Below are positions 35,645 through 42,688 of a stretch of 64,000 nt of DNA, in pieces. The notes below the pieces were generated by a model that worked only from the letters and a program-made list of their open reading frames with translations, was not told where the DNA came from and did not search any database. Position numbers and translations under genes: made by a program. Position 1 is the first letter of the stretch, and every line of letters begins with the position of its first letter. This stretch comes from Chitinophagaceae bacterium (GTDB lineage Bacteria; Bacteroidota; Bacteroidia; Chitinophagales; Chitinophagaceae). Where the stretch lies: NCBI GenBank assembly GCA_016715365.1, contig JADKAM010000009.1:1-64000 (forward strand), read 5' to 3'.

Positions 35645-36372
35645 TACCGCTAACATTGCTTTGCGCAATTGCTTGACGACCTGGTTGCGTTGACGCAATA
35701 AGCTTTTAAGCTGTTCTTCCCGTTCAGTGGGAATATAAATACCATGCAACTGATCCTGCTGCAATTGCTTGCACAGATTGCGGCAATCGAGCTTATCGGT
35801 TTTCTGATACAATTGTTTGTCGCTGTGCGGCACATCGTTGGGGTTGACAACTTTTACTGTCCAGCCCATATTCAGAAAATAACGGGCTGCAGAAAAACCG
35901 CAACAGCCTGCTTCGTAAGTAAGCGCCACTTCATGATCAGCAAAATGACTAATCACAAAATCGGCAAGTTTCTTAGGTTCAGGCGGCATGCTAAAACCTT
36001 TGTGATCAAACAAGTCAGTACGTAAATGTACCGACCATGATTTCTTGTGAATGTCCATGCCAATGAATAACTTTGGTATGGCGATAATTTGAGACTGCAT
36101 CATAATTTTTAAATTTGGTGGACAATGATTTTTCTTATTGTACCACATCAAAAATCAGGCAGCTTAAATTATCGCTTTTACATAGTTGCTTTATGCAAGT
36201 TGGGCAAAACATTGTAACATCAGCTAATTGCAAATCCCAGCTTCAGTTCCCGCCGACGAATATCTATCAGCTTTTGTACTTAACTTCATAAATATATTTT
36301 CAATCAGCAGCGGTTATCGGCGGACGGAATACTTAATACCACACCTACACAAAGCCATGCCCGTTGTGTGTA
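35645..36372 (+). repeat. attC-like site S37, interrupted by an IS110-family fragment
   Basis: Left core TACCGCTAAC (perfect partner of S36's right core) and family E right half ending in right core GTTGTGTGTA. Between them lies an IS110-type transposase fragment (about 35660-36103). The left arm is partly shared with or replaced by IS sequence, so the exact junction is uncertain. Confidence 0.72.
35660..36103 (-). pseudogene. IS110-family transposase, N-terminal fragment
   Basis: About 148 residues of the DEDD-type transposase N-terminal domain: FIGMDIHKKSWSVHLRT (first catalytic Asp), ALTYEAGCCGFSAARYF with the catalytic Glu, WTVKVVNPNDVP and TDKLDCRNLCKQL (catalytic Asp pair), then LLRQRNQVVKQLRK. 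Complete family members are about 320 residues with a C-terminal Tnp_IS116 domain; all of that is absent. Start at 36103 or 36100. IS110 relatives are known to target attC sites; this one lies inside S37. Confidence 0.82.
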
Positions 36373-36408
36373 ATTGTAAATTGACATCATCTTCCTAACG
36401 AAAATCAA

Positions 36409-36954
36409 ATGAGACATTTTCTGACAATTACTTTTGCTCTCTTATGTGTTTGGGCAAAATCACAAATACGGCTGGGACACAGTTTACCGGACGACAGCTC
36501 TAAAGTAACCTTAACAACAAAACTGGGTATTCCATTTGGGACGATTTCAAAATTAGAAGTTGAGGTCTATGACGGCGAAAACTTACATATGAAAGCTTAT
36601 GAAGGGACTTATCTTTTAAAAATAAATTCTATTGATAATAAAAAAATAAATGACACACTTCTTTTAAGGTTAACTGATGAAACAGAAACTTTTGCAAGTG
36701 ACGATTTCAGTTTATATCAACTGATTTATAAAAAAAAGGTAGGCTCTCTTTCAAGTATGCAGATAGACAAAATGAAAAAAAAATATGTTGGCAAAAAATT
36801 TACAGTTATGGCATATGAAACAGGAGAATTTAAAGGTACACCAGACAAATATTTCGATTACAAGCCCATTAAGCCAGGTATCCCCCATTTTTTTGCTACG
36901 CACCGTTTTCTTTTCGAGCATTCTTTAGTAATTGTTTCGAACCTAACAAAATAG
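36409..36954 (+). CDS. Cassette-encoded secreted protein, unknown
   Basis: 181 residues with a signal peptide ending AKSQ. Strand-rich: KVTLTTKLGIPFGTISKLEVEVYDGENLHMKAYEGTYLLKINSI resembles a one-domain beta-sandwich, then MKKKYVGKKFTVMAYETGEFKG and an FATHRFLFEHSLVIVSNL end typical of secreted Bacteroidota proteins. No family is recognised. Perfectly matched cores (GTTGTGTGTA). Confidence 0.7.
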   Translation: MRHFLTITFALLCVWAKSQIRLGHSLPDDSSKVTLTTKLGIPFGTISKLEVEVYDGENLHMKAYEGTYLLKINSIDNKKINDTLLLRLTDETETFASDDFSLYQLIYKKKVGSLSSMQIDKMKKKYVGKKFTVMAYETGEFKGTPDKYFDYKPIKPGIPHFFATHRFLFEHSLVIVSNLTK

Positions 36955-36966
36955 GCTGTAAACAAC

Positions 36967-37172
36967 TACACACAACATCAGGTTTGGCAAAATGGGGGCG
37001 GACGGAAGCCGTGTTTCAACTTTTGTAACTCTGTTGTGCTTCATATCGGGCTGGACGTTATTAATTTAGCTAAGTGCAAATCATCAACATTAATTTATAA
37101 ATTTAGCTTCGGTTTGCCGGGGCGGACGGAACAACACTCCCCCACTTCGCCAAGCCCTGCCCGTTGCCTGCA
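36967..37172 (+). repeat. attC-like site S38 (family B)
   Basis: Left core TACACACAAC (perfect partner), right core GTTGCCTGCA, 206 bp; the interior is like S12. Confidence 0.87.
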
Positions 37173-37199
37173 ATGCAAACGACCCCTAATTATAATTGT

Positions 37200-37688
37200 A
37201 TGTATAAGAAATCAAACAAGTGGCGTATTCTAGTTTTCATAGCTTTATTTCCTGTTTTACTCAATGCACAAACAAGTAGTGACAAAATAATCAATAAAAG
37301 CACGACGGTTGAATTTAAGAATGATACATTGTTTTATAGTAATGGTTTAAAGTTATTTATTGGACAAAAGTTAATCATAGGAAATGCAGCAGGCGATGCT
37401 GGTCAATATCGTTCTATTATTTCTAAAAAAGCTGCCCTACTTCCATCAATTTGAGGCCAAGACATGAGATATGAAAATGCCATTGAAAATTATCAAGACT
37501 CAAAGAAAAATAAGGAAAAAGTAAAAAAGTCTTTAATAACAGGCAATCTATTAACCATAACCAAAATAGGATTTCAGAAGACTGGAAAACCATACTGCTA
37601 TCTTGTTTCTCTATCCTCAGATACTGATAGTTATAAGTGCGATATAAAACTGGCCTTAATTTTAAAAGAACTTTTGTTGCAGCCATAA
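37200..37688 (+). pseudogene. Cassette protein interrupted by an in-frame TGA
   Basis: The ATG at 37200 gives a signal peptide ending LNAQ and 84 residues to TGA at 37452-37454. The same frame continues as GQDMRYENAIENYQDSKKNKEK to 37688 without another stop, and the join reads as one protein of about 160 residues (SI-stop-GQDM). A nonsense change of TGG or CGA to TGA is likely. The product was probably secreted. It shares a cassette with the next gene because the downstream site is truncated. Confidence 0.65.
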
Positions 37689-37693
37689 AGCAC

Positions 37694-37721
37694 TGCAGCC
37701 AACAAAAGTATTGCGCAATGA
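37694..37721 (+). repeat. Truncated attC-like site S39
   Basis: Left core TGCAGCCAAC, then AAAAGTATTGCGCAATGAA; only the left end remains. It has 9/10 agreement with S38's right core. Confidence 0.6.
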
Positions 37722-37734
37722 ACGTAAAACTTTT

Positions 37735-38403
37735 ATGAACAAATCAATATTAATATCAATTTGCCTGCTTTTTTGTAATGATATATTTGGACAAGATGAT
37801 TATTTAAAGCCAGATCCGTTCTCATTAAACCTTATAACTGGATATCATTCCTTTGCAAAATATGATGATATAAATACCAAACTCATAGCCAATGGATTTG
37901 AGAAAATAAAGCCTCACAACTTTGTCTTTGGCTTTGAATTTCAAGGTATGGGAAAGAGAAGTACATTAAAATCTCGTTTTTGCTTTACAAATATTAATCA
38001 ATCAAAACCAAAATCTACAACAGCTTTACAAACGACCACAATCGAACTATTGTATGGTTACGACCTACTTCCAAATAGTAAGAATTTCTATTTATTTCCG
38101 CTTGGTGGAATAAGTATGTTCGATGTTGATCTGTTAAGCAAACGAAATGACGGAACTAAAATTGACGCTCAAAAGACCAATTTTGAATTAACTTTTGGTG
38201 CATCTGGTAAATTGCTTTTAGGAAAGTCTTTTCCTGGGATTCTAAACAACGTTGGATTGGATTTTACATTTTCTATTCCATTTACTCAGACAAATTGGAA
38301 AAAAGATGGAAAAGAATTTGTAATGGATACATATACAACGAAACCAAATTTTTCCTTGACTTTGAATTTTGGGCGTGCATTTTATCCAGCCTCTGTAAGA
38401 TAA
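37735..38403 (+). CDS. Probable outer-membrane beta-barrel protein
   Basis: 222 residues, signal ending IFGQ. Alternating strands with aromatic ends (NFVFGFEFQGMGKRSTLKSRFCF, TIELLYGYDLLPNSKNFYLFPLGG, KPNFSLTLNFGRAFY) suggest a small outer-membrane barrel of about eight strands. No specific family. The leader after the truncated site contains no full right core. The 3' core equals the one in S39 (TGCAGCCAAC). Confidence 0.68.
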   Translation: MNKSILISICLLFCNDIFGQDDYLKPDPFSLNLITGYHSFAKYDDINTKLIANGFEKIKPHNFVFGFEFQGMGKRSTLKSRFCFTNINQSKPKSTTALQTTTIELLYGYDLLPNSKNFYLFPLGGISMFDVDLLSKRNDGTKIDAQKTNFELTFGASGKLLLGKSFPGILNNVGLDFTFSIPFTQTNWKKDGKEFVMDTYTTKPNFSLTLNFGRAFYPASVR

Positions 38404-38409
38404 TAGCAC

Positions 38410-38610
38410 TGCAGCCAACAAAAGGTTTTGTGCAATTGGGGGCAGGACTTTGAAACAATCATCGGCAGTGCATATCCCAGCTTCATATTCGGCGGACGTA
38501 ATTCTGCCGGGCAGTAGTTATAAACTTCGGCTTTTAGTTATAAATTTAGCTTCAGATCCGGGCAGTTGGTCAATTCCCCAACTGCACAAAGGCCTCGAAC
38601 ATTAGCGGTA
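38410..38610 (+). repeat. attC-like site S40 (family D)
   Basis: Left core TGCAGCCAAC, right core ATTAGCGGTA (first G mutated to A). 201 bp. Confidence 0.84.
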
Positions 38611-38646
38611 AGCGTAGGAGCACACATCAGTATTCAACATTAATAT

Positions 38647-39075
38647 ATGAGTTTTTTTGACGTTAAATTTTCCAACATAGGACTGCGCTTGTTAATAATT
38701 TATTTTCTTGCCATTATTTTGACTTCCTGTAACAGTAGGTATGATAAACAATTCTATGGGACTTACGAAAACGTCGATAGCACCAGGTTTGTTTGGTCTG
38801 GAATTACTTTTTATGAAAATAACAATTACGCATTCTACAGTTCAACCTGTTTTGATTTTGTTCGAGATAGCGGAAATTTTATTTTAACAAATAACACAAT
38901 ATCGTTTCACTCTTTTAATTTACCATTGGTTGACACAAACGTAAGCCCAATCAAAAGTTTAAGTAAAGTAAATTTCCTATATCAATCGGGCAAAATATTG
39001 TACATACGACATGTAACGCCAGTAATTAAGCCTTCTTACTACGACACGATTCTCATTGGGAAAAAGAAGATTTAA
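38647..39075 (+). CDS. Cassette-encoded lipoprotein, unknown
   Basis: 142 residues; lipobox LTSC about residue 25-28 after a long hydrophobic stretch. The mature part is beta-rich: YGTYENVDSTRFVWSGITFYENNNYAFYSSTCFDFVRDSG, then SGNFILTNNTISFHSF. This resembles small lipocalin-like lipoproteins. Perfect agreement of 5' and 3' cores apart from the mutated first base of S40's right core. Confidence 0.7.
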   Translation: MSFFDVKFSNIGLRLLIIYFLAIILTSCNSRYDKQFYGTYENVDSTRFVWSGITFYENNNYAFYSSTCFDFVRDSGNFILTNNTISFHSFNLPLVDTNVSPIKSLSKVNFLYQSGKILYIRHVTPVIKPSYYDTILIGKKKI

Positions 39076-39080
39076 CTGCC

Positions 39081-39286
39081 TACCGCTAACATCGGGTTTT
39101 GCGGCAACTTGGGCAGGACAAACAATCTTCAGCAGCGGTTCGCTATCATTCTTCAGTTATGGGCTGGACCGTTTATTAAGACAAAATAATTTAGCTTTTA
39201 AATTTTTGTTTCATAATTTACATCATCATGGGGGCAGAAACAGCATCAAATACCCAAGCTGCGCAAAGCCCCGCCCGTAAGCTGCA
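39081..39286 (+). repeat. attC-like site S41 (family C)
   Basis: Left core TACCGCTAAC, right core GTAAGCTGCA (a GTA variant instead of GTT). 206 bp with the extra base in the left arm. Confidence 0.84.
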
Positions 39287-39292
39287 ATTTTT

Positions 39293-40003
39293 ATGAGAAC
39301 TCACGATATCAATACTGACATACAAGTTGGCAGACAGATTTTCGATAACATTCCTAACGATATTAAACCAGGTTGGGCAGGGCTTATTCTATCCCGTTTC
39401 GATAATTACATTAAAAGTATACCGAAACCAGTTTTTGAACTGTATTCAATTATCGATACTCAAGACAATTGGAAAAACGCTCATAGTCAGTTCAGCAAAA
39501 TCAGGCAGTTTTTGCTTGACCACAAAACTTATCAGCCAGAAGCTTATTTGGTTTTAGCAGAAAACGTAGCTAAAGTAACCTACAATGCTTCCAATGAACC
39601 TGCCCCTTTTGATAATAACAGCGGATGGTGGATACCAAGTTGCGCATTACAAGCAGCAACCTATTTTGAAGATAACAAACTTGAAGAAGAAGTAAAAAGC
39701 TGTATTCTTATTTTTAATCACAACAAACATTTAAAAAATAGATTAACGGTTGCAAAAGATTTTTTTATTTATAAGAAAATTGACGACATCCTTTGGTATG
39801 AGTGGGATCCAATCGGAGTTAAAGATTTTGCGCCAAGAGACGAATATCAAAGTTATGTTCCTGATATTTTCAATCTAAAAAAATCGGGTGCTGACCGAAA
39901 TCAAATTGCAACCGCTTTATTTAGGTTTGAAACGGAGAACATGGGTATGGAGGGAACATTAGAAAACTGTTTGAGCGTTGCTGACAAGATATTAAAATCA
40001 TAA
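39293..40003 (+). CDS. DUF1871-like immunity-type protein
   Basis: 236 residues, cytosolic. The N-terminal part contains AYLVLAENVAKVTYNASNEPAPFD and SGWWIPSCALQAATYF, typical of an uncharacterised immunity-like family. The C-terminal 70 residues (DDILWYEWDPIGVKDFAPRDEYQSYVPDIFNLKKSGADRNQIATALF, then FETENMG) resemble DUF1871, also found with immunity proteins. ATG only 6 nt after the variant core GTAAGCTGCA, which is matched by CAGCTTAC after the gene. Confidence 0.65.
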   Translation: MRTHDINTDIQVGRQIFDNIPNDIKPGWAGLILSRFDNYIKSIPKPVFELYSIIDTQDNWKNAHSQFSKIRQFLLDHKTYQPEAYLVLAENVAKVTYNASNEPAPFDNNSGWWIPSCALQAATYFEDNKLEEEVKSCILIFNHNKHLKNRLTVAKDFFIYKKIDDILWYEWDPIGVKDFAPRDEYQSYVPDIFNLKKSGADRNQIATALFRFETENMGMEGTLENCLSVADKILKS

Positions 40004-40013
40004 TTACCAAAAC

Positions 40014-40217
40014 TACAGCTTACAAGCGGTTTTGTGCAATTGGGGCATGACGTTGCAGCAATCATCGGCAGTGCATATCCAAGCATTGGTTTCGGCGGAC
40101 GTAATTCTGCCGGGCAGTAGTTCTAAACTTCGGCTTTTAGTTATAAATTTAGCTTTAGTACCTAAAGGACAGTTGGTCAATTCCCCAACTGCACAAAGGC
40201 CTCGAACGTTATGGGCA
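40014..40217 (+). repeat. attC-like site S42 (family D, variant core)
   Basis: Left core TACAGCTTAC, the complement of the GTA variant in S41. Right core GTTATGGGCA. 204 bp. Confidence 0.84.
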
Positions 40218-40221
40218 ATAA

Positions 40222-40701
40222 ATGATGACACCTCGTTTTCTAATATTATTTATTTGGGTACTTGCTCTAAGTGCTTGTTCCCATCCGGCTAAAAATAAAT
40301 TGACAATTCTTTTTGACAGAGTAGACAATTTAAAAATTGGTAGCATAGTTTTATTAAAAGGTTTTCCGGTTGGGGAGGTGACAAATCTTGAATTGTTAGG
40401 CGACAGCGTTTTGGTTAACATAAAATTGAACGACACAATTAATATTCCTGTTGGCTCAAAATTTATTATTACTCCTTCGCTTTTGGAGAATTCTCAAATT
40501 AATATTGAATTATCAAATAAGACAACGTATTTAACTACCCAAGACACCGTGGCTGGTTCTTATCTAAAAACAGGTGTCTTTGACAATCTATCATCGGACT
40601 CAGCTAAAAGAGAGAAAATTAAAATAGCGGTAGACAAGATAAGCGAAGGAATTAAAGAGTTTGTTGACGCATCGGGAGACACGACAACTAACAAAAAGTA
40701 G
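40222..40701 (+). CDS. Single MCE/MlaD-domain lipoprotein
   Basis: 159 residues. Signal with lipobox LSAC (about residue 17-20). The mature part is one MCE domain as in MlaD: LTILFDRVDNLKIGSIVLLKGFPVGEVTNLEL, then VNIKLNDTINIPVGSKFII and a SLLENSQINIEL end. MCE proteins bind lipids in envelope transport, usually anchored by a membrane helix and with a helical tail; here a lipoprotein anchor and short tail are used. No mla transport genes lie nearby. Perfectly matched cores (GTTATGGGCA). Confidence 0.82.
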   Translation: MMTPRFLILFIWVLALSACSHPAKNKLTILFDRVDNLKIGSIVLLKGFPVGEVTNLELLGDSVLVNIKLNDTINIPVGSKFIITPSLLENSQINIELSNKTTYLTTQDTVAGSYLKTGVFDNLSSDSAKREKIKIAVDKISEGIKEFVDASGDTTTNKK

Positions 40702-40709
40702 TGTAATAC

Positions 40710-40915
40710 TGCCCATAACATCAGGTTTGGCAAAATGGGGGCGGACGGAAGCCGTGTTTCAGCAGTTGTAATTCTGCTGTGCTTTATATCGGGCGGACGT
40801 AATTCTGCCAGGCATCAGTTCTAAACTTCAACTTTTAATTATAAATTGGGCTTCGGTTTGCCGGGCGGACGGAACAACACTCCCCCACTTCGCCAAGCCC
40901 CGCTCGTTAGTGGCA
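40710..40915 (+). repeat. attC-like site S43 (family B)
   Basis: Left core TGCCCATAAC (perfect partner), right core GTTAGTGGCA, 206 bp. Confidence 0.88.
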
Positions 40916-40937
40916 ATTTTAAAGACACACCCTAATT

Positions 40938-41897
40938 ATGAAACGATTCTTGGCCATTCTTTTGTTTATAATTTCTTTAGGACAAATTACATGCAATGAT
41001 AGCACGACGTCAATTCAAATTGTTACTCTTGACTTTGCTTGTTTCAAATCTCCTTACACTTCCTTTACGGTTGACTTTAGTTCCAATACCTTAACATGTA
41101 AAAACTTTGGCTATGAACCGAAGGTGAATGAGAAAACAAAGGAACTCATTGCCGTTTATGAAAAAGATTATAAACTAAATTCAGAATCTGCTGATGAACT
41201 TAGAAAAATGTTTAGCAAATATGTGCCAGACACAACAACAAGACGTGGAGAAGAAGATGTAGTTGATGGCGGAGGTTTTCGAATTAGTTATGTACGCTCA
41301 CATAAAGACACAGTGAGACTCACTGTAGTAAACCCGTCTCGTAATGACAAGTATAAAACCGACTTTCTACAAATAGATAAATTTTTCGAAGTTGCGTATA
41401 CTGCCGTCACTGATTCAATGGGAATTAATACTCTTGACGAAACTAATGAAGTATATTTTTCAGGACTACCGATAAGAAAAATATCTGAACATCCTTTGAC
41501 TTATAAAGTATGGGGCAACTTTAGTGGTTGTCGAGAAGATAATAAAGAGTTAATTGATTTCTTTAACAGCCTATCAAAAGAAAAGTGTGTAATTATTGAG
41601 GTAGTCGAACGGAAATTTAGCTATTGCCTGACAGAAGTTATTGCGGAGTATAGTCTTAAAGGCAATATTCATTTTATTAGTGCCGATGATTTGCCATGGC
41701 TGTGGACTGAATTAAATGAATTAAAAAGGGAAGTCCTCGATGCAAAAAAGCAAAATAAGACATTAGAAAAGACACCAAGTAATGGAGTTTTCTTGAGTGT
41801 CTATTTAGAAGATTCAGCAATACTAAACAGGTGGTTGGACACTCCTAAAGATGAATTATTCAAATCTAAGCAAGCGATAGAAAAAACATGCCACTAG
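40938..41897 (+). CDS. Cassette-encoded lipoprotein, unknown
   Basis: 319 residues; signal with Cys near residue 19 (QITCND). The mature protein has LDFACFKSPYTSFTVDFSSNTLTC near the start and a C-terminal helical stretch (LWTELNELKREVLDAKK). The TAG stop lies inside the damaged left core of S44 (TGCCACTAGG). No family is recognised. The leader carries GACACACCCTAATT. Confidence 0.72.
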   Translation: MKRFLAILLFIISLGQITCNDSTTSIQIVTLDFACFKSPYTSFTVDFSSNTLTCKNFGYEPKVNEKTKELIAVYEKDYKLNSESADELRKMFSKYVPDTTTRRGEEDVVDGGGFRISYVRSHKDTVRLTVVNPSRNDKYKTDFLQIDKFFEVAYTAVTDSMGINTLDETNEVYFSGLPIRKISEHPLTYKVWGNFSGCREDNKELIDFFNSLSKEKCVIIEVVERKFSYCLTEVIAEYSLKGNIHFISADDLPWLWTELNELKREVLDAKKQNKTLEKTPSNGVFLSVYLEDSAILNRWLDTPKDELFKSKQAIEKTCH

Positions 41898-42086
41898 GAT
41901 TGGGTTTGCTGCAAGGCTGGCTGGACATTGGAGAAATGATCATCGCTATTGTGCTTCGTCTGGGCTGGACCAACATTGTTGAGCTTTTGTTTGTTAGCCT
42001 GTACTTTTATATCTTTATTCAGCAGCGGTTCCGGGCGGACACTACAACTATTCCAGCCCTGCAGCAAGCCCCGCTCTTTACCAGTA
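41889..42086 (+). repeat. attC-like site S44 (family A, damaged cores)
   Basis: Left core TGCCACTAGG where TGCCACTAAC is expected. The right core TTTACCAGTA has lost the initial G. 198 bp. Both ends look inactive. Confidence 0.8.
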
Positions 42087-42091
42087 AGCTC

Positions 42092-42577
42092 ATGAAGACC
42101 TCAACGCTCACAACCATATTGACTATTTTACTTTCTGTAATCCTATTTTTTACTGGAATATATTTCTATGGACAATTTTTGGAATGGACACTTCCAAATA
42201 TTGACGGAATGAAATTTCAAGTAACATCAGTAAACGGACAATTCTATGGTATGCTTACATTCGCATTGACAATTGCCTTAATTCAAGTCAGCGCATTTGT
42301 TACTTGGAAGTTTGCTCCTATTGTAATCACAAATCGAAAATTATTGAACATTCTTATTCTATTAGCTTGTGTAATAATTGGTGCTGTAGTTAGACGAGAA
42401 TGGTTAATTTTTCAATCGAACAGGAATTTGAAAGAATTATCTCAAGGCTTTGACAATAAATTTCAGTTTCATATACCAGTTGAGAATTTTAATGTAACAA
42501 ATTATATGTTACTAGGGCTACTCATAGGGACAGCAATTTCGTATTTCTTATTGAAACAAACCATTGCAACTAAATAA
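42092..42577 (+). CDS. Four-helix membrane protein, last cassette gene
   Basis: 161 residues with about four spans: TILTILLSVILFFTGIYFYG, FYGMLTFALTIALIQVSAFV, LLNILILLACVIIGAVV and YMLLGLLIGTAISYFLL. Between spans three and four is a polar segment (REWLIFQSNRNLKELSQGFDNKFQF). No family is recognised. The 3' core (TACTGCTAAC) agrees with the 5' core at only 8 of 10 positions, and both neighbouring sites are damaged. Confidence 0.65.
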   Translation: MKTSTLTTILTILLSVILFFTGIYFYGQFLEWTLPNIDGMKFQVTSVNGQFYGMLTFALTIALIQVSAFVTWKFAPIVITNRKLLNILILLACVIIGAVVRREWLIFQSNRNLKELSQGFDNKFQFHIPVENFNVTNYMLLGLLIGTAISYFLLKQTIATK

Positions 42578-42585
42578 AAATTGCC

Positions 42586-42622
42586 TACTGCTAACATCAG
42601 TTTTGGCAAAATGGTGGCTGAA
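42586..42622 (+). repeat. Terminal truncated attC-like site S45
   Basis: Left core TACTGCTAAC and a family B-like left arm (TTTTGGCAAAATGGTGG); nothing of the right half follows. This marks the end of the array. Confidence 0.75.
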
Positions 42623-42654
42623 GTTCTTCTATGAAACATTTGTGCAATGTTCAA

Positions 42655-42688
42655 TGGCTGCAGGGAATCGAACTCTAGTCCAAAAATA
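42655..42688 (-). other. tmRNA 3'-end-like fragment at the array boundary
   Basis: Read on the minus strand, 42655-42688 ends in TTTTTGGACTAGAG, then TTCGATTCCCTGCAGCCA: order and spacing resemble the tmRNA T-arm and acceptor end (compare the E. coli ssrA tail GGAC-TTCAACTCCCGCCAGC). No tmRNA body lies upstream on that strand. Pairing is imperfect. It could be an attachment-site scar left by a site-specific island, or chance. Confidence 0.4.

Larger units (their letters stand above)
1..42622 (+). mobile_element. Integron-like gene-cassette array (right-hand portion)
   Basis: Seen: about 47 small + strand genes alternate with 45 copies or remnants of an attC-like element, 38 of them 196-208 bp long. 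Each cassette starts with GTT plus seven matched bases and ends with their reverse complement (25 perfect 10/10 pairs). The arms next to the cores pair with each other and vary in a compensated way. Known: integron cassettes carry one gene and one folded attC recombined between G and TT of the right core. Inferred: this is the distal part of a chromosomal integron whose integrase lies left of the window. Odd: the sites are longer than most attC sites and their interiors are conserved. Confidence 0.85.

Noticed and set aside
40032..40292. MCNWGMTLQQSS-type frames in family D sites
   Set aside because: Same reason: translation of a conserved non-coding element.
1..42622. CRISPR array
   Set aside because: Repeats are about 200 bp, separated by whole genes, imperfect and palindromic; no short unique spacers.
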